Below are positions 7,211 to 14,817 of a DNA stretch of 14,817 bases, one piece after another. Source of the DNA: Candidatus Dormiibacterota bacterium (GTDB lineage Bacteria > Chloroflexota > Dormibacteria > Dormibacterales > Dormibacteraceae); contig PLYD01000096.1 in assembly GCA_003151665.1 (NCBI GenBank), positions 4,502 to 19,318 on the forward strand. The letters run 5' to 3'. The stretch's first letter is position 1. Every line of letters starts with the position of its first letter. The notes below the pieces were generated by a model. It saw only the letters and a program-made list of their open reading frames with translations. It was not told where the DNA came from and made no database searches. The position numbers and the translations under genes are program-made.

Positions 7211-7966
7211 GGGCTGCCCCTCCATTGACCCGTGGCGGCGCGAGCGAAGGAAGGCGACACCGACGACCACCAACACGATCATCGCGGCGCCACCCCCATA
7301 GACCAGCGGGCTCGACCGGATGGAGCGTTCGAGGCTGTCGCCGAACAGCACGCCGAGCAGCAAAAACACGGCGGCCCACGCCGCGCTCGATATCGCAACG
7401 CTGATGGCGAAGATGCGGTAGCGAAGCTTGAGGATGCCGGCGGCCACAGTGAGCGGAACTCGAAATCCCGGAATGTGGCGGCCGAAGATCAAAGTCCACG
7501 GACCAAACCTCGCAAACCAGGCTTCGGCGCGGTCGAGTCGATCCGGCGTCAGCTCCAGAAAGCGGGCGATGCGGTGCTGCAGCAGGCGGCGCCCGTACCG
7601 GCGCGCCAGCAGATAGAGGTTGGTGGCGCCCAGCGTGACCGCGAGTGTGAAGCCGAGCCACGCGGCGAACAGGATGGGAAAGTTGTGCGGCAGCCGATGC
7701 CCCACATAAAGAACGAAGGCGTCGCCCGGGATGAAGAGCGGGACGCCTGACTCTTCTATATAGATCAGGACGAACCCGACGAGGTAGCCTTCGTTTCGCA
7801 GGATTTCTCCAATCGATCGGTCCGTGCCCGGCAGCTCGCCGGAGACGTCGTGCTCGATCAGCAGCCACATCACCACGATCACGACGATCAGCAGGCCGAC
7901 CCCGCCGACGATTCGCCACCGCGTCGATCGGCCGAACACGTTCTCCGGCTCCGTCGCCTTGCTCAT
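7208..7966 (-). CDS. DedA-family integral membrane protein
   Basis: A 252-residue DedA/SNARE-associated (DUF/VTT-type) membrane protein. Members are thought to act in lipid scrambling or flipping (for example undecaprenyl phosphate recycling) and membrane homeostasis. Hydrophobic segments lie at about residues 18-37, 61-88 (with the re-entrant motif ESGVPLFIPGDAF, 72-84), 98-120, 186-208 and 223-240. The family signature FGRHIPGFRVPLTVAAG (161-177) carries the conserved arginines R163 and R169. The ATG at 7966 gives a usual N-terminus. An in-frame TTG at 8008 would extend the protein into the divergent osmC gene and is unlikely. A TATCTT box ends 9 nt before the ATG. The gene is divergent from osmC, with only 34 bp between the two starts. 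Confidence 0.92.
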   Translation of the reverse strand: MSKATEPENVFGRSTRWRIVGGVGLLIVVIVVMWLLIEHDVSGELPGTDRSIGEILRNEGYLVGFVLIYIEESGVPLFIPGDAFVLYVGHRLPHNFPILFAAWLGFTLAVTLGATNLYLLARRYGRRLLQHRIARFLELTPDRLDRAEAWFARFGPWTLIFGRHIPGFRVPLTVAAGILKLRYRIFAISVAISSAAWAAVFLLLGVLFGDSLERSIRSSPLVYGGGAAMIVLVVVGVAFLRSRRHGSMEGQP

Positions 7967-7975
7967 CCGCGGGCC

Positions 7976-7992
7976 AAGATACGAGCTATCGT
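7976..7992. promoter_or_regulatory. Back-to-back -10 boxes of divergent dedA and osmC
   Basis: On the minus strand TATCTT (7976-7981) ends 9 nt before the dedA ATG. On the plus strand TATCGT (7987-7992) ends 8 nt before the osmC ATG. The boxes are 5 bp apart, so each polymerase would cover the other's promoter and the -35 region of each would fall in the other gene's first codons. This suggests mutually exclusive, leaderless divergent transcription. It is inferred from pattern only. Confidence 0.4.
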
Positions 7993-8000
7993 TCGGACCA

Positions 8001-8417
8001 ATGGCCAAGGCAATCGCCCGCTGGAGCGGTCACAAGGTCAAGTTCGACATCGAGTCGGCATCCGGCCACACAGTCAGCATTGACGAGCCCCCGCTCTTCG
8101 GCGATGACGCCGCGATGCGACCCACCGAGATGTTGCTGGGCGCCCTCGGCAGCTGCGCGGGGCTCAATGTCGTCCTGCTCCTCAAGAAGTTCAAGCAGCC
8201 GCTCGCGTCCCTGGAGGTCGAGGTGCAGGGCGAGCAGGAGACGGAGTGGCCGCGCCGCTTCACCAAGATCGACATCACGTTCGTCACCGGGTGGTCGGGA
8301 GACTTCGACAAGAAGATGGTGGACGAGGCGATCGAGCTTGCCTGCAACCGCTACTGCCCCATCCACGCGACCCTGAGCCACGGGGTCCCAATCGAGCACA
8401 GGCGAAAGAACACCTGA
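8001..8417 (+). CDS. OsmC-family protein (peroxiredoxin-like)
   Basis: A 138-residue OsmC/Ohr-fold protein. OsmC-family proteins reduce organic hydroperoxides through two cysteines. Both are here: C52 in LGALGSCAGLNVV and C119 in ACNRYCPIHATL. R40 and E43 in the MRPTEMLLGA motif match the residues that shape the active site. The sequence is nearer to the general OsmC/YhfA-like branch than to Ohr. The start is the ATG at 8001, because the frame upstream is antisense to dedA and a TATCGT box sits 8 nt before this ATG. The stop codon overlaps the probable CTG start of the Kelch lipoprotein by 4 bp, suggesting a two-gene unit. Confidence 0.92.
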   Translation: MAKAIARWSGHKVKFDIESASGHTVSIDEPPLFGDDAAMRPTEMLLGALGSCAGLNVVLLLKKFKQPLASLEVEVQGEQETEWPRRFTKIDITFVTGWSGDFDKKMVDEAIELACNRYCPIHATLSHGVPIEHRRKNT

Positions 8418-9508
8418 AGCGCTTCGGGCTCCTCTGCGTCCTAGTGCTCTGTGCGGCTTGCAGCAACAACCAACCGCTGGCGACGATACCCACTCCAACG
8501 CCGACTCCATCGCCCATCGCAAGCCCAGTCGCCTCACCGACCCCCACCCCATCCGCTGAGGCCTCCCCCACCGCAATCCCATGCCCGTCCTCCTCGAGCC
8601 TCGTGAGCGCGCCGCTGTGGCCGCGCGCGACGAACATCGCCTACGACTCGACCCGGTCCCAGGTCCTTCTCTTCGGCGGCCTCGGCGCCACGATCAGCAA
8701 CGACACATGGGTCTGGGACGGCAGTCAGTGGACCCGAAAACAGTCGAACGCCATGCCCTCAACCCGAGCGGGCGCCACGCTCGCCGACGATTCCCAGCAC
8801 CACGTCGTCGTGCTGTTCGGCGGCGACAAGACCGGCGAGTATCGCGGCGACACGTGGCTGTGGGACGGCGCCTGGCATGAGGCGTGCCCGGCTCACAGCC
8901 CCTCACCGCGCACTGGCGCCGCGATGACCTACGACCCGGTCCGTCATTTGATATTGCTGTTCGGCGGCTTCGACGGCACTGAGCTGAATGACACGTGGGT
9001 GTGGAACGGCACGGATTGGACTCAACTTTCACCGCAGATCTCGCCGCCGCCGCGCCAGTACGCACGACTTGCGTTCGACGTCGCGCGGGGAAACGCTGTC
9101 CTTTACGGAGGGTTCGGCGGCTTCAGTGACACCTGGACGTGGGCCGGGACCAGCTGGACGCAGCGGCATCCCGCCACGACTCCACCGGTGCTTGACGAGG
9201 CGACGCCTTTCCCCGAGCCCATGGTCTACGACCCCGCGCGCAAGGTGATCGTCTTCGTCATGCCTGTGCAGCATTCGGCGGCGCCGGCCGACGACACGAT
9301 GGACACGTGGACGTGGAACGGGAGCAGCTGGACACGCCTCGCGCCGGTGGCATCACCCCCAGTTCGGGATGGATACGGGTTGACGTACGACGCGGGTCAC
9401 TCATTGGTGGTGTTCGCCGGAGGCTTTCCATTCGGCAGCGCCGATCCAACAAGCACATGGGGCTGGAACGGAGTGACCTGGGCGGAGCTCGGCGGCTTGC
9501 CGGCCTGA
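8414..9508 (+). CDS. Kelch-repeat beta-propeller lipoprotein, probable CTG start
   Basis: A 364-residue lipid-anchored protein that should sit on the outer face of the membrane. With CTG at 8414 as start the N-terminus reads MKRFGLLCVLVLCAAC, a textbook lipoprotein signal with lipobox ending at C16. No ATG, GTG or TTG in frame gives a workable signal peptide: the next GTG leaves only a few residues before the cysteine, and upstream codons lie deep in osmC. A Pro/Thr/Ser tether covers about 17-65. Six Kelch-like blades start near residues 71, 119, 167, 214, 268 and 317. Most carry a hydrophobic strand ending in FGG or YGG and a later DTWxWxGxxW motif. The fifth blade lacks the double glycine. 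Such propellers usually bind proteins or sugars; no enzyme activity is implied. The CTGA overlap with the osmC stop suggests translational coupling. Confidence 0.85.
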   Translation: MKRFGLLCVLVLCAACSNNQPLATIPTPTPTPSPIASPVASPTPTPSAEASPTAIPCPSSSSLVSAPLWPRATNIAYDSTRSQVLLFGGLGATISNDTWVWDGSQWTRKQSNAMPSTRAGATLADDSQHHVVVLFGGDKTGEYRGDTWLWDGAWHEACPAHSPSPRTGAAMTYDPVRHLILLFGGFDGTELNDTWVWNGTDWTQLSPQISPPPRQYARLAFDVARGNAVLYGGFGGFSDTWTWAGTSWTQRHPATTPPVLDEATPFPEPMVYDPARKVIVFVMPVQHSAAPADDTMDTWTWNGSSWTRLAPVASPPVRDGYGLTYDAGHSLVVFAGGFPFGSADPTSTWGWNGVTWAELGGLPA

Positions 9509-9534
9509 GTCAACGGCGTTTCTCAACACCCGAA

Positions 9535-9540
9535 TAGAAT
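9535..9540 (+). promoter_or_regulatory. Putative -10 box (TAGAAT) before the nuo operon
   Basis: TAGAAT lies 48 bp before the nuoA start, in the 80-bp gap after the Kelch gene. No good -35 stands at 16-19 bp. If used, it would give an untranslated leader of about 40 nt, unlike the apparent leaderless starts elsewhere in the window. Confidence 0.35.
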
Positions 9541-9588
9541 TGATCCTCGTTCCATAAAGCCCCCGTTGACTGAGGCCGCTACGGAAAT

Positions 9589-9945
9589 TTGCTCGAGAGC
9601 TACGTCCCGCTCCTGATCTTCGTACTGATAGTTCTCGGTTTGATTGGCGCATTGGTCACCCTCAGCTTTGTGCTGGGCCCCAACAAGCCGTACAAATCGA
9701 AGCTCGCCCCGTACGAGTCCGGCATCGTCACTGACACCCCTGCCCACAAACGGCTCTCGGTTCGCTTCTACCTCACGGCGATGCTCTTCATCATCTTCGA
9801 CGTCGAGTCAGTGTTCTTCTACCCGTGGGCGGTGATCATGCGGCAGCTCAAATGGTTCGGCCTCATCGAGATGTTCGTCTTCATGGGCATCCTGCTCATC
9901 GCGCTGGCTCACATCTGGCGCAAGGGAGGCCTTGATTGGGACTAG
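9589..9945 (+). CDS. nuoA: NADH-quinone oxidoreductase subunit A
   Basis: A 118-residue membrane subunit of complex I, which couples NADH oxidation by quinone to proton pumping. Three transmembrane helices lie at about residues 7-29, 61-82 and 89-110. The family loop motif YESG is at 42-45 and FDVE at 70-73, the acidic residues that line the quinone/proton path. Length is normal. The start is TTG at 9589, since no ATG or GTG in frame precedes the first helix. GGAAA just upstream is a weak ribosome site. The gene overlaps nuoB by 10 bp and opens the nuo operon. Confidence 0.95.
   Translation: MLESYVPLLIFVLIVLGLIGALVTLSFVLGPNKPYKSKLAPYESGIVTDTPAHKRLSVRFYLTAMLFIIFDVESVFFYPWAVIMRQLKWFGLIEMFVFMGILLIALAHIWRKGGLDWD
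9924..9929 (+). promoter_or_regulatory. Strong Shine-Dalgarno site deciding the nuoB TTG start
   Basis: GGGAGG sits 6 nt before a TTG codon inside the end of nuoA. It supports TTG at 9936 over the nearby in-frame ATG codons, and it shows that this organism uses Shine-Dalgarno initiation within operons. Confidence 0.65.
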
Positions 9946-10424
9946 AGGAAATGCTCGACCCGATGGGACAAAACATCCTGACGACCACACTCGGCAAGCT
10001 TGTCGGTTGGGGACGCGGGAACTCCGTGTGGCCGGCCCAGTTCGGCCTCGCGTGCTGCGCCATCGAGATGATCGCCACGGCAACCGCGGGCGTCGACATC
10101 GCACGCTTCGGTTCGGAGGCGATGCGCGCTTCGCCTCGACAGTCGGACCTCATGATCGTGTCCGGCCGCGTCTCGCAGAAGATGGCGCCGGTGCTGCGCA
10201 CCGTCTACGACCAGATGCCAGAGCCCAAGTGGGTCATCTCGATGGGCGCGTGCGCGTCGACCGGCGGCGTCTTCAACAACTACGCGCTGCTCCAGGGTGT
10301 CGACAAGATCGTGCCCGTCGACGTCTACATCCCCGGCTGCCCTCCGCGTCCAGAGGACCTGCTTAACGCCTTGATGATCCTGCAGGAGCGCATCAAGGCC
10401 CAGGGAATCAAGCCGCGCCAGTGA
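9936..10424 (+). CDS. nuoB: NADH-quinone oxidoreductase subunit B (N2 cluster)
   Basis: A 162-residue peripheral-arm subunit that holds cluster N2, the last 4Fe-4S centre before quinone. The tandem cysteines C40 and C41 (LACCAIEM), C106 (GACAST) and C135 (PGCPPRP) are the four ligands, all present. I choose TTG at 9936 as start, because GGGAGG at 9924-9929 stands 6 nt before it, an ideal Shine-Dalgarno distance. ATG codons at 9951 and 9963 lack a well-placed site. The start lies within the nuoA tail (10-bp overlap). The stop overlaps the nuoC GTG by 4 bp. Confidence 0.96.
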   Translation: MGLEEMLDPMGQNILTTTLGKLVGWGRGNSVWPAQFGLACCAIEMIATATAGVDIARFGSEAMRASPRQSDLMIVSGRVSQKMAPVLRTVYDQMPEPKWVISMGACASTGGVFNNYALLQGVDKIVPVDVYIPGCPPRPEDLLNALMILQERIKAQGIKPRQ

Positions 10425-10906
10425 TCGCGGACACGCTGATAATCGACCGCGGCGTCAGCGCCGGGGATGCCTGGATAACCGTGCCTTCCGATAGCGTCAG
10501 GGACGCGCTTTCGGGCTTGCGATCCGAGGGCTACCGGCTGATGACCTTCCTCACCTGCGTCGATCATCTCGCCGACGCCTCACGTGAATGGCCCGCGCGA
10601 TTCGAGATCGTCTATCAGCTGCGCAACCTCGATTCGCTCGAGCAGCTGCGGGTCCGCGCGTTCGTTGACGGTGACCCTCCGAAGATCGACTCGGTCCAGG
10701 ACATGTTTCCGCCCGCCAACTGGGACGAGCGCGAGACCTACGACCTGTTCGGCATCGTCTTCAACGGCCACCCCGACCTCACCCGCATCCTCATGCCCGA
10801 CGACTGGGTGGGCCACCCGCTGAGGCGCGACTATCCCGTCGGCGGCGAAACCGTCGAGTTTTCACAAGAGCACGAGAAGTGGCAGACCGCGCCAGAGGAC
10901 GCCTGA
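10421..10906 (+). CDS. nuoC: NADH-quinone oxidoreductase subunit C
   Basis: A 161-residue subunit of the complex I peripheral arm (30-kDa family). The family signature is clear at about residues 102-113 ([12 protein letters not shown]), followed by [24 protein letters not shown] near 117-140. It helps scaffold NuoB and NuoD and carries no redox cluster. It is separate from NuoD, not fused as in Escherichia coli. GTG at 10421 shares GTGA with the nuoB stop, so coupled translation is likely. Its TGA stop touches the nuoD ATG by one base. Confidence 0.95.
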   Translation: MIADTLIIDRGVSAGDAWITVPSDSVRDALSGLRSEGYRLMTFLTCVDHLADASREWPARFEIVYQLRNLDSLEQLRVRAFVDGDPPKIDSVQDMFPPANWDERETYDLFGIVFNGHPDLTRILMPDDWVGHPLRRDYPVGGETVEFSQEHEKWQTAPEDA

Positions 10907-12126
10907 TGAGCGAGACCCAGGGCGTGACGATCACGAAGACCGGGCAGGCCGGCGCTTTCGGCGGCGAGATCCTGACCGTCAACTTCGGCCCGCACCATCC
11001 CTCCACTCACGGGGTGCTGAGGCTGATCGTCGACCTCGACGGCGAGCAGATCCGGGGGATCAAGCCAGTGATCGGCTACCTGCACACAGGAATCGAAAAG
11101 CAGATGGAGGCGCTGCGCTGGCAGCAAGGCGTGGTCGTCACCGACCGCCACGACTACCTCTCACCTCCCATCAACAACCTCGCCTACGCCCTGGCGGTCG
11201 AAAAGCTGATGGGCGTCGAGGTGCCTCCGCGAGCCCAGGTCCTGCGGGTGATCATGTCAGAACTCACCCGCCTCTCGTCTCACCTCGTGTGGATGGGGAC
11301 GAGCGGGCTCGAGCTGGGCGCGATGTCGATGCTCATGTACTGCTTCCGCGAGCGCGACACGATCCTGGACATGAACGAGGAGATCTCCGGCTTCCGGATG
11401 CACACGTCGTACATCCGGCCCGGCGGTGTGTTCGCCGACGCGACCCCACGTTTCCTGGAGATGCTCGACCAGTTCATCGGCACGATGCCCGGGCACGTCG
11501 ACGAGTACGAGAACCTGCTGACGATGAATCCGATCTGGCGGTCCCGCACCATCGGCATCGGCCGCCTGTCGCCCGAGGACGCCAAGGTGCTGGGAGCGAG
11601 CGGGCCCATGATCCGCGGCTCAGGCATCGCGTGGGATCTTCGCAAGACGATGCCGTACTCGGGCTACGAGACCTATGACTTCGAGGTCGCAACGTCCAAC
11701 GATTGCGACTGCTACGGGCGCTACCTCGTGAGGATCAAGGAGATGCGCGAGTCGGTGAAGATCCTCCACCAGGCGCTGGATCACCTGCCCGACGGGCCGG
11801 TGAACGTCGACGACCGCAAGATGCTACCGCCGCCGCGCGAGGAGCTCGAGACCTCGATGGAGGCCGTGATTCACCACTTCAAGCTGTTCACCGAGGGCTA
11901 CTCGGTGCCGGCCGGCGACGTCTACGTGGCGGTGGAATCGGGCCGCGGTGAGAACGGGTGCTACGTCGTCAGCGATGGCACCCACAAGCCCCGGCGCGTC
12001 AAGTTTCGCTCCGCGTCGTTCGTCAACCTCCAGGCCCTCGAGCGCATGGCGCTGAACCACATGGTCGCCGACATGATCGCGATCATCGGCACCGCGGACG
12101 CGGTGTTGGGAGATGTGGATCGATGA
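10906..12126 (+). CDS. nuoD: NADH-quinone oxidoreductase subunit D (quinone site)
   Basis: A 406-residue 49-kDa-type subunit that forms the quinone pocket with NuoB. Signature NFGPHHPSTHGVLRL is at residues 26-40, GYLHTGIEK at 57-65, and the C-terminal RSASFVNLQALERMA near 361-375. H35 and Y84 are spaced exactly like the quinone-contacting His38 and Tyr87 of Thermus Nqo4. The start is ATG at 10906, with GAGG 7 nt upstream at 10895-10898. An in-frame upstream ATG at 10879 would add nine residues with no ribosome site. The stop overlaps the nuoE start by 4 bp. Confidence 0.96.
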   Translation: MSETQGVTITKTGQAGAFGGEILTVNFGPHHPSTHGVLRLIVDLDGEQIRGIKPVIGYLHTGIEKQMEALRWQQGVVVTDRHDYLSPPINNLAYALAVEKLMGVEVPPRAQVLRVIMSELTRLSSHLVWMGTSGLELGAMSMLMYCFRERDTILDMNEEISGFRMHTSYIRPGGVFADATPRFLEMLDQFIGTMPGHVDEYENLLTMNPIWRSRTIGIGRLSPEDAKVLGASGPMIRGSGIAWDLRKTMPYSGYETYDFEVATSNDCDCYGRYLVRIKEMRESVKILHQALDHLPDGPVNVDDRKMLPPPREELETSMEAVIHHFKLFTEGYSVPAGDVYVAVESGRGENGCYVVSDGTHKPRRVKFRSASFVNLQALERMALNHMVADMIAIIGTADAVLGDVDR

Positions 12127-12684
12127 GCGCTTTGTCAAGCCACCTTCTCGAAGAGATCAAGGCCCTGCCCGCGAAGTACCCGCAGCCTCGCTCCGCGGTG
12201 ATGCCCGCGCTTGACCTCGCGCAAGAAGAGCTGGGCCACCTGACGCCGGAGGCGATGAGTGAGGTCGCCGTGGCGCTGCAGCTCGACCCCGGGTACGTCG
12301 AAGGCGTGGCGACGTTTTATACGCTCTTTCACCTCCAGCCCGTGGGCAAGCACCGCTTTTACGTCTGCACCAACCTGAGCTGCATGCTGCGCGGAGCCGA
12401 GGACGTCGTCGATCGCCTGAAGGCTGCGATCGGAGTGCGCGAGCCAGGCGAGGTATCGAAAGATGGGCTCTTCTCGTACGAGGAGGTCGAGTGCCTGGGG
12501 GCGTGCGAGTACGCGCCAGTGGTCCGGCTCGACCATCGATATGAGGTCGACCTCACCCGGGCGAAGATCGACTCTCTTGTCAACGACCGCCGCCTCGTGA
12601 GGTCGCACGTCAAGACCGGGGTTCGAAGCTCACCGGACACGGCGCCCGAGCCGCCCCGAAAGAAACCCGTGCGGACCAAGAAGA

Positions 12685-12692
<8 letters not shown>
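12123..12692 (+). CDS. nuoE: NADH-quinone oxidoreductase subunit E (N1a cluster)
   Basis: A 189-residue thioredoxin-like subunit of the NADH dehydrogenase module. The 2Fe-2S cluster N1a is held by C82 and C87 (VCTNLSCML) and by C124 and C128 (VECLGACEYAP), all present. A C-terminal tail after about residue 165 is Pro/Lys/Arg-rich (APEPPRKKPVRTKKSG), longer and more basic than the core fold needs. It may be an assembly or surface element. ATG at 12123 shares ATGA with the nuoD stop. GGGAG lies about 10 nt before it. The last 8 bp overlap nuoF. Confidence 0.95.
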
Positions 12693-13984
<1,292 letters not shown>

Positions 13985-13992
<8 letters not shown>

Positions 13993-14817
13993 CGTGAAGA
14001 TGGTCAACGTCACGATCGACGGCCATGTCGTCACCGTGCCCGATGGCACGCTGGTGGTCGAGGCGGCGAAGCTGGTCGGGATCGAGATCCCGGTCTTCTG
14101 CTATCACCACAAGCTCGACCCGGTCGGCGCCTGCCGCATGTGCCTGGTGGAGATAACGCCCGGGCCGCCCGTGGCGCAGGCCGGCTGCATCCGGCCGGTC
14201 GCCGACGGCATGGTCGTGAAGACCCAGAGCGCCATGGCGGTGCAGGCTCGGGCTGACATCCTCGAGTTCGAGCTGGTCAACCACCCTCTCGACTGTCCCG
14301 TGTGCGACAAGGGCGGCGAGTGCCCGCTCCAGGACTTCACGTTCCGCCACGGGTATCCAACGAGCCGGATCGACGGCCCGCGCCTGCACTTCAAGAAGCC
14401 GATCCCTCTATCGCCCAACATCGCCCTCGATCGCGAGCGCTGCGTGCTCTGCTACCGCTGCACGCGCTACTACGACGAGGTAGCGTGGGAGCAGGAGCTC
14501 ACGGTTGCCGAGCGCGGCGTGCACTCGGTGATCGCCAGCCAGTTCGACCAGCCGCTGACGTCGAATTTCAGCGGCAACATCATCGACCTCTGCCCCGTCG
14601 GGGCTCTGACCTCTCGCGTGTGGCGATTCGAGTCACGACCATGGGACCTGCACCACACCCCCAGCGTCTGCTCGAAGTGCGCGGTGGGCTGCAACGTCAC
14701 GCTTTGGCAGCGGCGCGGCCAGCTGGTGCGCGTCACCTCACGCGAGAACGACGACATCGACGAGGGCTGGATCTGCGACCGCGGCCGCTTCGACTACACC
14801 GACGTCAACGACCCGTC
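13985..14817 (+). CDS. nuoG: NADH-quinone oxidoreductase subunit G, N-terminal part, cut by window edge
   Basis: The first 277 residues of the large iron-sulfur subunit; the frame is open at the right edge. Four clusters can be read in order. N1b (2Fe-2S) uses C39, C50, C53 and C68. N5 uses H100, C104, C107 and C113 (HPLDCPVCDKGGEC). N4 uses C153, C156, C159 and C203. An extra set, C229, C232, C236 and C264, matches the CXXCXXXCX27C pattern of the off-pathway cluster N7, found in some bacteria such as Thermus and E. coli but absent from mitochondria. This indicates that a molybdopterin-oxidoreductase-like domain follows beyond the edge. ATG at 13985 overlaps nuoF by 8 bp, with GAGGG about 11 nt upstream. 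Confidence 0.95.

Noticed and set aside
8246..8413. ATG at 8246 as start of the Kelch lipoprotein
   Set aside because: It would add 56 Arg/His/Pro-rich residues before the signal peptide, lying wholly within osmC, and would bury the lipobox.

Overview
The window is GC-rich, densely coded bacterial chromosome and looks like housekeeping and metabolic DNA, not a mobile region. No rRNA, tRNA, CRISPR array or insertion sequence was seen. The organism cannot be named from the sequence. High GC, an actinobacterial/archaeal-type TrmI, a cytosolic-type malate dehydrogenase, a BchI-BchD type fused chelatase and apparent leaderless promoters suggest a Terrabacteria-side lineage such as Chloroflexota, Dormibacterota or a relative. 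That placement is inference.

Left part (1-4464, all minus strand). In transcription order the genes are malate dehydrogenase, a full-length AAA+/VWA metal-chelatase protein, a small Ser/Pro-rich lipoprotein, and a second chelatase paralogue that runs off the left edge. The two chelatases agree at about 80% of residues over the 154 codons visible in both (my hand alignment). Both keep the same four-cysteine insert after Walker A.

Middle part (4465-9508). A small single-pass membrane protein of unknown function lies beside a VapBC-type toxin-antitoxin pair, with a perfect inverted repeat just upstream of the antitoxin. Next come three minus-strand genes: a DedA-family membrane protein, a class I methyltransferase and a TrmI-type tRNA m1A58 methyltransferase. 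The last two overlap by 4 bp. Divergent from dedA is an OsmC-family protein. It overlaps by 4 bp a Kelch-repeat lipoprotein whose only sensible start codon appears to be CTG.

Right part (9589-14817, plus strand). This is the start of a canonical respiratory complex I operon, nuoA-B-C-D-E-F-G, with every junction overlapping by 1 to 10 bp. NuoG is cut by the right edge. Cluster ligands for N2 (NuoB), N1a (NuoE), N3 (NuoF) and N1b, N5, N4 and the optional N7 (NuoG) can all be read. With malate dehydrogenase this gives a picture of NADH-linked respiratory metabolism.

Regulation. Six genes that begin units carry a TANNNT box ending 6 to 9 nt before the start codon and no convincing Shine-Dalgarno sequence. 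Several genes inside the nuo operon do have Shine-Dalgarno sequences. This pattern suggests leaderless transcription of first genes. I did not find a convincing wholly new multi-gene system. The best second-look items are the duplicated chelatases around a lipoprotein, the leaderless pattern, the CTG-start Kelch lipoprotein, the variant FMN loop in NuoF, and the repeats in the intergenic gaps.
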